DNA of 55,836 bases from Candidatus Gastranaerophilales bacterium (GTDB taxonomy: Bacteria > Cyanobacteriota > Vampirovibrionia > Gastranaerophilales > Gastranaerophilaceae): positions 1-55,836 of the forward strand of contig CALVBB010000015.1 in the NCBI GenBank assembly GCA_944325705.1. Reading direction: 5' to 3'. The notes beneath the pieces were generated by a model. That model was given only the letters and a program-made list of their open reading frames with translations, searched no databases and was not told the DNA's origin. The translations under genes and the position numbers were made by a program. Shown here one piece after another: positions 25,483 through 34,765 of the stretch. Numbering within the stretch: the first letter of the stretch is position 1; the number at the start of each line of letters is the position of its first letter.

Positions 25483-27417
25483 ATGAAAAAGAACAAAAAA
25501 TGTATAAACATATTTAAGGCAATATTAGGGATTTCAGCCCTCTGCGTAATGACTGTGCCTGCATCTGCCGCCCCTGATTTTGGTAATGTTAATCCGACAA
25601 GTATTATTCAGGATGCAAATTCCAACTATACCCACGATATTAATTCTATCAGGGAAAGACAGTACCAGCAAGAATTACAGGAAGATTACCGCAGATACGA
25701 ACAAAAACGTGAATACCAGAACAACCCTTCTAAAGAAAACCAGATTATCAAAAACTACAACCCGAACGGCTCTTTTATGCAGGCACAGGTTGAAGATATT
25801 GATACAAAAGGCGTTTATATAGATTCCGTTGAAGTTGCACCTTCTCAAATTTTGTCGAAAGAAGAAATTAACAAAATCGTTCAGCCGATTGTAGGCAAAA
25901 ACGTATTTATGAATGATATTGTTAACGTTATAAATGAAATTAACAGCCTTTATGCAAGCAAAGGCTTTGTAACAGCAAAAGCGTTCCTTCCGGAACAAAC
26001 TGTTACAAACGGGAAAATTTATATTGAACTTGTTGAAAGTAAAGTAGGCAATATCACTGTTAACCAGAACAGATGGACAAAGTCAAAATACATTACTGAC
26101 AGAATGCCGCAAAAAGAAAACGACCTTTTTGACATTGTTGAACTGGAAAAAGATATTCTTGATTTCAACAGATATAATGAAGGGGTTAACCTTACAGCTA
26201 ACCTGAAAGCAGGTGAAGTAGAAGGAACAACTGATATTGAATTAACCGCTCATGAAAATTTCCCGTTCCACCTTGTTGGTGTATTTGATAATGCCGGCCG
26301 GTATTCAACTGGTACACTCAGGGGCGGCGCTATGATTTACGCAGACAGCTTATTTGGTCGCAGAGATAAATTGAGCATCGGTTCATATTTCAGCGGAGGT
26401 GCTGTCAGCCCGTTTTTTGATTACAATATTCCGGTAAACAAACGTGACGGACGTATTGGTTTCTTATATTCTTCCAGCTTTGCTAAAATCAGATACGGTG
26501 AACTTGCGGATCTTGATTTCAAAACAAAATCTTACCTCTATTCATTGTACTACTCACAGCCGCTTGTCAGAAAACCGGGCTTAGAATTAAAAGGCTATGC
26601 AGCTATCAACTATAAAAGAGCACGTACAAGTGTATTTGATGATATTATACAGTTAGGTACCGATGAAGTTACCAGTGCCGATGTTGCTTTGAACTTGCGT
26701 AAAGATACCAAGTACGGTATATGGTACTTAAATCAGGGTGTAGGCTATGCATTCCCTATACTTGATGATCAATCTAACTACCTGAAAATTTCCGGAGGAG
26801 CTGTAAGATTGCATGACTTCTCACATGGTGTTATAGGTCAATTAAGAGGCAGCTATCAGGTAATTCCTAATAACAAACATATTCCATACCTTGACCAATT
26901 CCAGGCAGGCGGTCTTGCAACAGTCAGAGGCTATTCAGAAGGTCTTATGATTGGTAAAAACGGTTACTACTTAAGTGGTGAATTGATGTTCCCGCTGCTT
27001 CCTAGAACTATTACAAGCCCTAGAAGCGGAGAAAAAGTACCGTTTATCGGGAAATATGTTAAAGGTGCAGTATTCGTTGATCATGGCGGTATATTTCCTG
27101 CAACCGGTGAAGATTATTATGATGACAACTACTTTATGACATCAATCGGTATGGGCTTAAGAGTTCAGCTGCCGGGTGATTTGAGCGCGAGATTATACTG
27201 GGGCTATCCGTTAATTAACCACTCATGGGAAACCGATCACAAAATCGGACGTTTCCACTTTGAATTAACAATGGAGCCGAATTTCGATGCTCTGCTTCGT
27301 AACAGAAGCACAGTTGCAAGAGTTGAAGAAAAACACGTAGAGGCTGAACCGGTTAACAACTATGATGACATCAGACACTACGACTACTTCAATGATGGCG
27401 GCGGCGGTTCGCTGTAG
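25483..27417 (+). CDS. TpsB/ShlB/FhaC-type outer-membrane transporter
   Basis: 644 residues: Sec signal (CINIFKAILGISALCVMTVPASAAP, cut near 30), a Gln/Arg/Tyr-rich linker, a POTRA domain at about 105-190 (VYIDSVEVAPSQILSKEEINKIVQPIVGK, then INSLYASKGFVTAKAFLP), and a C-terminal beta-barrel with VRGYSEG near 480, the VRGY-type motif of the two-partner secretion translocator lid loop. The protein would export a large TpsA adhesin or exoprotein across the outer membrane. No TpsA gene is adjacent. The nearest alternative is another Omp85-superfamily assembly factor. The C-terminal residues are Asp/Tyr-rich and end GGGGSL after the barrel, which is unusual. Confidence 0.85.
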   Translation: MKKNKKCINIFKAILGISALCVMTVPASAAPDFGNVNPTSIIQDANSNYTHDINSIRERQYQQELQEDYRRYEQKREYQNNPSKENQIIKNYNPNGSFMQAQVEDIDTKGVYIDSVEVAPSQILSKEEINKIVQPIVGKNVFMNDIVNVINEINSLYASKGFVTAKAFLPEQTVTNGKIYIELVESKVGNITVNQNRWTKSKYITDRMPQKENDLFDIVELEKDILDFNRYNEGVNLTANLKAGEVEGTTDIELTAHENFPFHLVGVFDNAGRYSTGTLRGGAMIYADSLFGRRDKLSIGSYFSGGAVSPFFDYNIPVNKRDGRIGFLYSSSFAKIRYGELADLDFKTKSYLYSLYYSQPLVRKPGLELKGYAAINYKRARTSVFDDIIQLGTDEVTSADVALNLRKDTKYGIWYLNQGVGYAFPILDDQSNYLKISGGAVRLHDFSHGVIGQLRGSYQVIPNNKHIPYLDQFQAGGLATVRGYSEGLMIGKNGYYLSGELMFPLLPRTITSPRSGEKVPFIGKYVKGAVFVDHGGIFPATGEDYYDDNYFMTSIGMGLRVQLPGDLSARLYWGYPLINHSWETDHKIGRFHFELTMEPNFDALLRNRSTVARVEEKHVEAEPVNNYDDIRHYDYFNDGGGGSL

Positions 27418-27477
27418 AGGCTTTGCAGATGCCTGACGGAGAACGTAATGCAACATAAATGTAAACAATAACTTGAA

Positions 27478-27515
27478 AAATAACACCTTTAGGTCTAAAC
27501 TAAAGGTGTTATTTT
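27478..27515 (+). terminator. Terminator after the TpsB-like gene
   Basis: AATAACACCTTTA and TAAAGGTGTTATT form a 13-bp stem with a 9-base loop, then a T-rich end. It lies just before bioD, so bioDA probably has its own promoter or relies on read-through. Confidence 0.8.
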
Positions 27516-27527
27516 ATTGGAGAAATA

Positions 27528-28217
27528 ATGACAAAAGGGATATTTATAACTGCAACAGGAACTGATGTTGGAAAAACATTTATCTCGGCGTTGATTGTAA
27601 AAAAAATCAGGGAATATGGAATAAACTGCGGATATTACAAACCCGCATTAAGCGGTGCAGAAGTTAACAACAACTGCGCAATCCCCGGGGACTGCGCCTA
27701 TGTTGTTCAACAATCCGGATTAAAAGGAAAACCTGAGGATTATGCTTCTTATATCTTTAAAACTGCGGTATCGCCTCACCTAGCTGCAGAAATTGAAGGA
27801 TGTGAGATTTCGCTTGAAAAAATAGCAAAAGATTTTGAAAAAAATAAAAAAATATTTGACTACATAGTTGTTGAAGGCGCAGGCGGAATTATTTGTCCGT
27901 TTAATATGAAAAGCTCCCCGCCATTATTGCTTCCTGACGTAATAAAAAAGCTTAACCTTGATGTAATTATAGTTTCGGGCGCCGAACTCGGCTCAATAAA
28001 CAGTGCCGTATTAACTGCAGAATATCTAAAAAATGCCGGCATACGCGCTGAAGGTTTTATCCTAAACCATTATAACGAAAACAATTTTATGCAGAAGGAC
28101 AACAAAAAACAGATTGAAGCTTTAACAGGAATAAACGTGATAGCAGCTGTAAAAGATAATGAAACTTCCATAAAAATAGATAAAGAAAAACTTTTGCAGC
28201 TGTTTAAGGAGATATAA
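27528..28217 (+). CDS. bioD: Dethiobiotin synthetase
   Basis: 229 residues. It closes the ureido ring of 7,8-diaminopelargonate with CO2 and ATP. The N-terminal GIFITATGTDVGKTFISA holds the modified P-loop GTDVGKT, GYYKPALSG is the substrate loop, and VVEGAGGIICPF is the Walker B/EGAGG block. It lies one base before bioA, so the two biotin-ring genes are translated from one mRNA. bioB and bioF are not in the window. Confidence 0.95.
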   Translation: MTKGIFITATGTDVGKTFISALIVKKIREYGINCGYYKPALSGAEVNNNCAIPGDCAYVVQQSGLKGKPEDYASYIFKTAVSPHLAAEIEGCEISLEKIAKDFEKNKKIFDYIVVEGAGGIICPFNMKSSPPLLLPDVIKKLNLDVIIVSGAELGSINSAVLTAEYLKNAGIRAEGFILNHYNENNFMQKDNKKQIEALTGINVIAAVKDNETSIKIDKEKLLQLFKEI

Positions 28218-28218
28218 A

Positions 28219-29577
28219 ATGACAGTTTGCGAAAATAAAGACTGGGCACAAACAGATTTAAAATACATCTGGCATCCCTGCTCACAGATGAAGGATTACG
28301 AGGAGCTTCCGCCGATTGTAATTGACCGCGGGGAAGGGATTTACCTTTATGACACAGACGGAAACAAATACATGGATGTCATAAGTTCTTGGTGGTGCAA
28401 CCTTCTCGGGCATTGCAACCCGCAAATTAATGCCGCTGTCAAAAAGCAAATCGACCAATTAGAACATGTAATCTTTGCAAACTTTTCACACAGACCTGCA
28501 ATAGAACTCTGCGAACTGCTTATGAAAGTCTTGCCTGAAGGTCTTTGCAAATTTCATTTTACTGATAACGGTTCATCCGCAATAGAAGCGGCTATGAAAG
28601 TTTGCTTTCAGTATCATGAACAGACAGGCAACCCGCAAAAAACTCGTTTTATGGCGCTTTCCGAAGCTTATCACGGTGAAACAATAGGCGCACTCTCTGT
28701 CGGGGACTGCGACCTTTATACAAAGCTTTATAAACCTATATTAATGGATGTAATAAGAATTCAGGGGCCTGACTGCTACAGGTGCCCGTACGGCAAAAAC
28801 CTCGACAACTGTAATTGCGAATGCGCCGAACATGCCGTAAAAACATTCAAGGAATACGGAGAGGTCACAGCCGGACTTCTGGTTGAACCGTTGCTGCAGG
28901 GCTCTGCCGGAATGAAGGTTTATCCGCCTCTATATTTGAAAAAACTCCGCGAACTTTGTGATGAGTACAATGTACACTTAATCGCAGATGAAATAGCTAC
29001 AGGCTACGGGAGAACCGGAAAAATGTTTGCATTTGACCATGCCGGAGTGTCTCCTGATATAATTTGTCTTTCAAAAGGCTTAACCGGCGGGTACATGCCT
29101 ATGGCGATTTTTGTTACAACACAAAAAATCTATGACGCATTTTATGCAGATTACAACAGCGGCAAAGCATTTATGCACTCACACACCTACAGCGGAAACC
29201 CGCTTGCCTGCTCTGCAGCAATTGCTGTTCTTGATATATTAAAAGACGGAACAGTATTAAAACAGGCTAATGAAAACGCTGAATATTTTACAAGGATAAT
29301 AAAAGAGAAATTCGCCTCACACAAGAATGTGGGCGATATAAGAACTATAGGATTGATAAATGCAATTGAATTGGTGAAAGACAAAACTACGAAAGAGCCG
29401 TTTAATTCAAAGCTTCGAACAGGGTATCAAATTTACAAAAAAGCTTTGAAAAGAGGACTGCTGCTCAGACCGCTCGGTGATGTAATTTATTTCAATCCGC
29501 CGCTTATTATTGATAAAAAAGAGATGGATACTGCCGTAGAGATAGCTTATGAGTGTTTGCTGGAAGTTTTGCCTTAA
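28219..29577 (+). CDS. bioA: Adenosylmethionine-8-amino-7-oxononanoate aminotransferase
   Basis: 452 residues, a fold-type I PLP enzyme using SAM as amino donor to make 7,8-diaminopelargonate. Marks: WHPCSQMKDY at the start (BioA-type substrate region), SWWCNLLGH, DNGSSAIEAAMK (PLP phosphate), LIADEIATGYGRTG (PLP Asp), and LSKGLTGGYMP with the Schiff-base Lys. The insertion with several Cys (CYRCPYGKNLDNCNCEC, about 180-197) occurs in some members of the family and could bind a metal. Confidence 0.95.
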   Translation: MTVCENKDWAQTDLKYIWHPCSQMKDYEELPPIVIDRGEGIYLYDTDGNKYMDVISSWWCNLLGHCNPQINAAVKKQIDQLEHVIFANFSHRPAIELCELLMKVLPEGLCKFHFTDNGSSAIEAAMKVCFQYHEQTGNPQKTRFMALSEAYHGETIGALSVGDCDLYTKLYKPILMDVIRIQGPDCYRCPYGKNLDNCNCECAEHAVKTFKEYGEVTAGLLVEPLLQGSAGMKVYPPLYLKKLRELCDEYNVHLIADEIATGYGRTGKMFAFDHAGVSPDIICLSKGLTGGYMPMAIFVTTQKIYDAFYADYNSGKAFMHSHTYSGNPLACSAAIAVLDILKDGTVLKQANENAEYFTRIIKEKFASHKNVGDIRTIGLINAIELVKDKTTKEPFNSKLRTGYQIYKKALKRGLLLRPLGDVIYFNPPLIIDKKEMDTAVEIAYECLLEVLP

Positions 29578-29709
29578 AAATGGGCGCAAAACACCGGAGC
29601 GCTTATGATTAAGCGTACATCCAACACTTTTAAGAGACCATACTCACCTGATTGGCGGTGAAAAAATTGAAACAATTTCACACTTCACTACGTCTAAATT
29701 TTTAGAAAA

Positions 29710-29805
29710 TTAAGATTCTGTAGTTAATTCTTCCCAGATACTAGGTACTACGATTAACGCAGTGTACACAATGAACCCGAACAGAATTAAATTAATAGCT
29801 TCCAT
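29710..29805 (-). CDS. 31-residue single-pass membrane peptide
   Basis: ATG 29805 is preceded by GGAGAG eight bases upstream. The peptide reads MEAINLILFGFIVYTALIV, then VPSIWEELTTES, and stops at TAA (29710-29712). One helix of about 18 hydrophobic residues is followed by an acidic tail. The good ribosome site, the clean helix and the position in an otherwise empty 420-bp gap make it a credible small protein. Tiny single-helix proteins often act as subunits of larger membrane complexes. I do not recognise the family. Confidence 0.55.
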   Translation of the reverse strand: MEAINLILFGFIVYTALIVVPSIWEELTTES

Positions 29806-30000
29806 ATAAACTCTCCTATAGTTTACCATATATATTATGCCCGTTTCAGAATAAAATGTAACGCTTTTTTACATTTAATTTAAAAAAATAGACAAAAAAT
29901 GAACAAAAATCCGTCAACAGGGCTTCCAGAATAAACTGGCATTTCCGGCTCTGATGGCGAAACAAACTGAATTTATGTATAATAGAAGAAAGAGGAAATA

Positions 30001-30312
30001 ATGGAAAAGAAACTGAAAGCACTATTTTCAAATCTCTGCTGTTCGCAGTGCAAATCTGATTTTGACGAAAACTCATTTATCATAAAGCGCGAAGAACCTG
30101 GCTTAACCGTGGCGCATCTTGTCTGCAGACACTGCGGAAAAAATTTCGGCATGGCATTTTTAGGGTTCTCCGGAATTGAAGTAAAGGATGATGATGCACT
30201 TGCGCTTGAAGTTCAGGAGGGGCCTGAGCCTATTTCTTATGATGACGTAATCGACGCCCACAGGTTTATCAAAAACCTTGATGAGCACTGGGCGGATCAT
30301 CTGCCAAAATAA
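30001..30312 (+). CDS. Small zinc-ribbon-like hypothetical protein
   Basis: 103 residues with two Cys pairs, CCSQC near the start and CRHC near residue 45, which probably bind one zinc; the acidic C-terminal half (IEVKDDDALALEVQEG, DLDEHWADHLPK-like end) has no known motif. AGAGGAAATA precedes the ATG, and a TATAAT box lies about 25 bp upstream. Function unknown; the layout resembles small zinc-ribbon regulators. Confidence 0.7.
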   Translation: MEKKLKALFSNLCCSQCKSDFDENSFIIKREEPGLTVAHLVCRHCGKNFGMAFLGFSGIEVKDDDALALEVQEGPEPISYDDVIDAHRFIKNLDEHWADHLPK

Positions 30313-30344
30313 AAAAACGTCCGCAAAGCTTAAAAGTAACAACG

Positions 30345-30365
30345 AAGCCCAAACCGGCTTTTTTG
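30345..30365. terminator. Short terminator between the zinc-ribbon gene and nupC
   Basis: AAGCC, a 6-base loop and GGCTT followed by six Ts in total. The stem is short. Confidence 0.55.
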
Positions 30366-30383
30366 AAATTTATTTATTTAAAA

Positions 30384-31670
30384 TTAATTAAACAACACCC
30401 CGACAATTGCGGCGGACATATAGCATGTAAGTGTTCCGCAGATAAGTGCTCTCACCCCGAGGCGCGCAAGGTTTTTGCGCTGGTTTGGAGCGAGTTCTCC
30501 GATACCGCCCAATTGTATCGCGATCGAGCCGAAGTTGCCGAAACTGCAAAGCGCAAAACTTGCTATCAAAAAGCTTTTCGGAGAAAGCGTCTGCGGAAGG
30601 TTTGTTAAATCAACATAAGCCACCATCTCGTTTAATACAAGCTTTGTTCCCATCAGACTTCCGACAGTTGTGGCTTCATGCAGCGGAACTCCCATAAGAT
30701 ATGCAAATATGGCAAAAAGTTTTCCTAAAATCATTTTTAAAGAAAGCTGGCTTAAATCAAATCCGACCGACGCAAAATTTATATGCAAATATTTAACAAT
30801 AAAAGCGCCGAGCCCGCCGAGGAACCAGTCAATCATAGCAACAAGTGCTACCAGCGCTAAAATCATTGCTATAACATTTATTGCAACCTTCATCCCCTCA
30901 GACGCACCGGATGAAATTGCATCAAAAACATTTATGTAAGGTCTTTTTCTCTTACTATAAGTTATAGAAAAATTTTCACTTGTTTCCGGAACATGTGTTT
31001 CCGGATATACAATTTTTGAGATAACAAGCGCTCCTGGAGCCGCCATAATTGAGGCAGCAAGCAGATACTGGGCCGGAATTCCCATACCGATATAAATCGG
31101 CATTGTTGCACCCGAAATACATGCCATGCTTCCTGTCATTGAGGCCAGAAGCTCCGAGCGTGTAAGTTTTGCAAGATAAGGTCTTATCATAATCTGTGCT
31201 GCAATCTGCCCGACAAATGCACTTGCTACATTTGAAAGCGCTTCCGCCCCGCTGACAGACATAAGCTTATTCATTGCACGCCCGAACAAAGGTACAACCC
31301 GCTGCATAATCCCGTAATAATACAGAATATTCACAAGTATCATCATAAATATTAAAGACGCAATAAGCTGGAGTGCAAAAATATTTGCGCCGCTTCCCCA
31401 TACCGCGCTAACCTTAAGATTATCCATCAATGGCCCGAAAACAAAAGCCCCGCCCTCCTTGGCAAAATCAAGAATTTTCTGGATAAAAAGCCCGATATTC
31501 ATAAACAGAGCACGGCCAATTGGAACTTTAAAAACAAATACAGCAAGCAAAACCTGCAATATAAACCCTGTTCCGACCGTTTTGTAGTTTATTGCTTTCC
31601 TGTTATTAGACATTAAAAACGCGATTAAAAATATGAATACTATCCCGAAAATTCCAAAAAATCTGTCCAT
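30384..31670 (-). CDS. nupC: Concentrative nucleoside transporter (NupC/CNT family)
   Basis: 428 residues with about ten membrane segments. Characteristic CNT blocks are present: GAxFVFGPL at the end of the first third (EGGAFVFGPL), the SVSGAEALSNVASAFVGQIAAQIMIRPYL stretch with the substrate-contacting Glu and Asn, and the late GTKLVLNEMVAYVDL and SFALCSFGNFGSIAIQLGGIG. It imports nucleosides with H+ or Na+, pointing to nucleoside salvage. AAAGGG lies before ATG 31670. The gene is alone on its strand. Confidence 0.93.
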   Translation of the reverse strand: MDRFFGIFGIVFIFLIAFLMSNNRKAINYKTVGTGFILQVLLAVFVFKVPIGRALFMNIGLFIQKILDFAKEGGAFVFGPLMDNLKVSAVWGSGANIFALQLIASLIFMMILVNILYYYGIMQRVVPLFGRAMNKLMSVSGAEALSNVASAFVGQIAAQIMIRPYLAKLTRSELLASMTGSMACISGATMPIYIGMGIPAQYLLAASIMAAPGALVISKIVYPETHVPETSENFSITYSKRKRPYINVFDAISSGASEGMKVAINVIAMILALVALVAMIDWFLGGLGAFIVKYLHINFASVGFDLSQLSLKMILGKLFAIFAYLMGVPLHEATTVGSLMGTKLVLNEMVAYVDLTNLPQTLSPKSFLIASFALCSFGNFGSIAIQLGGIGELAPNQRKNLARLGVRALICGTLTCYMSAAIVGVLFN

Positions 31671-31836
31671 TTTTACCCTTTACAAATTTTAATCCGGCTG
31701 CCTGCCGGCGCTCACAACCCGTTCGCACTAAACCAAACAGCCCCTCATATAATAATTCTACTTTAAAGTAAGAAAAAAAACTGGAATTATTGAAAAAAAT
31801 TTACTTAACAAAAATTTACAAACAAAGGGCTTACTG

Positions 31837-31866
31837 TTGAAAAAAATTTTGTCAGCATTTTACTAT
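31837..31866 (+). promoter_or_regulatory. Possible promoter of the phase-variable glycosyltransferase
   Basis: TTGAAA (31837-31842) and TACTAT (31861-31866) with an 18-bp spacer; ATG is at 31950 after AAAGGGG. Confidence 0.4.
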
Positions 31867-31949
31867 ATAAGCAGAGAATAAATGTTTCTGCAGCATGAGA
31901 AAAATTTAAAATAGAGTTACACAGTCATTATAAAGTAAAGGGGTACAAA

Positions 31950-34673
31950 ATGCGTATATCGCCTGTCACAACAGCTTTTCACTCAGGGGGGGGGGGGCTC
32001 AGGAATGAAAAAGCCGGTAAAATCAAGCAAAATAACCTGAATAACAAAACTCAAAAACCGACACTTGTGCATATTTCTTTTACCGGAGTGCCGGGAAAAA
32101 ATGTTCATCAGGGTGTGTCTATTTCTGTCGAGGACAGCTACATCGGACTTGATATGTACAAGTGCGGAGGCGCAGGCGGTGTGGCAGATCAGATGCCTAA
32201 TGCCTTAAACAAAATGGATGGCATGGATTTCAGACATGTTGTTCCGCTTTACAGCTACAACAATCCGAACGGACAGATGAAAGTCCTTGTTATACCGAAA
32301 GACGTTGAATATAACCCGCGTAATCCTGCACCGGAAAACTGGTTTGTCACCTATCCGGAAACTACAACTAAAGAGCAAATAGCCGGCTGGCTTAATACAG
32401 ATATTGCAAGAATAAAATTTGTAGTTCAGGACACCCCTGCAACCCCGAATGATGCAATGCGTAAACTTTACGGGCTTGAAGGTGATTATGCTAATATTAA
32501 AGTTTCAAATTTTAGAGAACTCATTCCAACTGACACAAGAGGAGTTATCCAGAGAATTGATGAAAATGATTTAAGTAAAATTAAATCTATTCCTTACCGC
32601 GTATACCGAATGGTTATACCGCGCAGTGACGGAACTTTAGACGACAAAAGCGTGTATGCTATCCATACTCCGGATTTAGCAAAATTTCAGAAGGCTTACA
32701 CATATTCACCGGAATTAAAAGACCACCCGCATGTGAACCTATTTACACGTGACTTTGGCGATGCTGCTGCAGATATGCTGCCAAAATTAAATACGGCAGA
32801 ACACGGAAACTTTAATCCTGCAAACGTAATTGCACACTGCAGGACAGGTTTTCCTATAACAGAATCCATAATTAACCGCTCGGTTACACTGCCGTATTAC
32901 AGAGGGTTCAAGATTATTGATATATTCCACAACCCTATGCCTGACTATCAGGGAACTGTCGGCAACCCTATGGACTTTTTAAGATATAAAGCCACCGTAA
33001 GTGATTACATGAAACTTTCGCAGATGCCGGAGTTTCCTGAACTTATGGCTCTTGACAAACACAGATATAATCTTTCGGAAAGTGAAGCTGCCCTTGTTGA
33101 TAGAATTATAAAACCGTTCCTCCAGCACTACGTTGATGATAACGGAAACTACAATCAGTCAATCACTCCTCTGATTGCTCGGAAACTCAACCCTGATAAC
33201 GTATCGGTAAACCATGTTTCACACACTTTTGCAAACGAAGTTATCAAATATAACGACATGGCAAGAGGTTTGACATCACTATTCAGGGAAGCAGAAGCTG
33301 AAGGCGACAAAATTCCGGGCAGACCGAACGGATGTAACATCGATTTTATGCAGATTAACAACCCGAAAGCAACAATGGGCAAACATAACGGTCTCTCTGT
33401 AGATATGAGCTGGTACACTCCGTACGATCCGGCAAAAGATTCCGCTGAAACAATCGTTGCCGCAAAAAGAAAAAATACAGAAGCCTTCTTGAATATGGTA
33501 GGTGAAGCAACCGAAAAACGTCTTGATAAAATTGGAGATTACACAAATGCAAGCGTTGACGATGCGCTTAATCAGCTTTTCTATTCAAAAGATCTAATAG
33601 AAAAGAAAAGATACGTTCTGGGCGGACTTTCAAAATTTGATCCTAAAGATATTCTTTTAATGGGCTGGGGGCGTTCTGACGCGCAAAAAGGTTATCCTAT
33701 TACATTACAGGGATTTTTGAAATTCTTAGAGCGTCCGAACGTTCCGAAAGAATGGAAAAAACATTTTAAAGTTGCACTTGGAAGCGGCCCTGACCCTTGG
33801 GAAATGGACGACAGAGGCGGCGGTGATTTCCACAGAATAAAAGATACAATGTATAAAATCCAGCAGCTTGACGGAGGTGCATACAAAACAAATTGTATGT
33901 ACGGCAACGGCTTCTTCCCTAACCGTCTTGTAACATGTGCTACTTACGGTATCTTCACTTCAAGAGGCGAGCCGCAGGGGCTTTCAGTTCCGGAATCTAT
34001 CCAGTCAGGCACCCCTACAGCTTCATTAAACACAGGCGGAGCCGGCGAAATGATTATTACAGCAGGTGAAAATGCTGAAAAAGCCAACGGCTTCAAAACT
34101 ACAGATGCTTTTATGCGAAATGTTGAGAACTTAGGCTGGCCGGAAGGCACTGACATTTCCAAACTCAGCGGTGAACAAATCGACAGCAGACGAATAGAAC
34201 TTGCCGCCGAACAGGTTGCTGATATGTTTGAGGATATGGCACGAACTTACTATGAAGAACCTGAATTGTACGCCAGAATGGCTGAAAATGGCGGACGGGC
34301 AAAATTCGACTGGCATAACAACAATGTACTTAACGCAGGGCGTTCAACCCTGCAGTTGTACACCGAGGACGGCATGGAAATTCCAAAAGGCTGGGAAGGA
34401 AGAAATAAAAATCCAATGCAGCGTCTTGTCGGCGAGTTCGGCGGTAAATTTGAAAAACTTAAACGGGCAGCCAGAACTGTTATTGAAGAAACAGTCGACA
34501 ACGCGCAGGAAACAATTACAAAACCTTCCGGTTCAAAATGGCAAAAAGTTGGTGCCTACATTGCACTTGGAGCTGTTGCTGTTTTAGGCGGCGGAATATA
34601 TATTTACAAGCGCAGCCGGACACAAAATGCCGACAATACAGCGCAGCACAGAAAATATGACAGAGCAGCTTAA
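31950..34673 (+). CDS. Large GT-B glycosyltransferase (starch-synthase-like), poly-G phase-variable, ON here
   Basis: 907 residues. Codon 13 onward is a run of 12 G (31986-31997), encoding four Gly; with 12 G the frame continues, so the gene is in frame here. After an N-terminal region ending HISFTG, a GT-B fold follows: GGAGGVADQMPNALNKM (cf. KxGGL of glycogen/starch synthases), a distal acceptor half, LLMGWGRSDAQKGYPITLQGFLKFL (typical C-domain start), and EPQGLSVPESIQSGTPTASLNTGGAGEMI, the E-x7-E sugar-nucleotide motif. A single helix near 875-893 (GAYIALGAVAVLGGGIYIYK) anchors the C-terminus. The catalytic domain is more divergent than GlgA, so the product could be a surface glycan rather than glycogen. 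Confidence 0.8.
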   Translation: MRISPVTTAFHSGGGGLRNEKAGKIKQNNLNNKTQKPTLVHISFTGVPGKNVHQGVSISVEDSYIGLDMYKCGGAGGVADQMPNALNKMDGMDFRHVVPLYSYNNPNGQMKVLVIPKDVEYNPRNPAPENWFVTYPETTTKEQIAGWLNTDIARIKFVVQDTPATPNDAMRKLYGLEGDYANIKVSNFRELIPTDTRGVIQRIDENDLSKIKSIPYRVYRMVIPRSDGTLDDKSVYAIHTPDLAKFQKAYTYSPELKDHPHVNLFTRDFGDAAADMLPKLNTAEHGNFNPANVIAHCRTGFPITESIINRSVTLPYYRGFKIIDIFHNPMPDYQGTVGNPMDFLRYKATVSDYMKLSQMPEFPELMALDKHRYNLSESEAALVDRIIKPFLQHYVDDNGNYNQSITPLIARKLNPDNVSVNHVSHTFANEVIKYNDMARGLTSLFREAEAEGDKIPGRPNGCNIDFMQINNPKATMGKHNGLSVDMSWYTPYDPAKDSAETIVAAKRKNTEAFLNMVGEATEKRLDKIGDYTNASVDDALNQLFYSKDLIEKKRYVLGGLSKFDPKDILLMGWGRSDAQKGYPITLQGFLKFLERPNVPKEWKKHFKVALGSGPDPWEMDDRGGGDFHRIKDTMYKIQQLDGGAYKTNCMYGNGFFPNRLVTCATYGIFTSRGEPQGLSVPESIQSGTPTASLNTGGAGEMIITAGENAEKANGFKTTDAFMRNVENLGWPEGTDISKLSGEQIDSRRIELAAEQVADMFEDMARTYYEEPELYARMAENGGRAKFDWHNNNVLNAGRSTLQLYTEDGMEIPKGWEGRNKNPMQRLVGEFGGKFEKLKRAARTVIEETVDNAQETITKPSGSKWQKVGAYIALGAVAVLGGGIYIYKRSRTQNADNTAQHRKYDRAA

Positions 34674-34765
34674 TTTTTTCAGCTGCTCATGTCAGTTTGC
34701 TGACAAACAGAGTGTCCTCTTGTTCTAAATATGTATAGTAAAAAGATTTTGCTAAGAAAGAAAAT

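Noticed and set aside
29710-29805. Relic of a cyanobacterial photosystem or cytochrome b6f small subunit
   Set aside because: The size and single helix are reminiscent, but I see no residue-level match strong enough to claim it.
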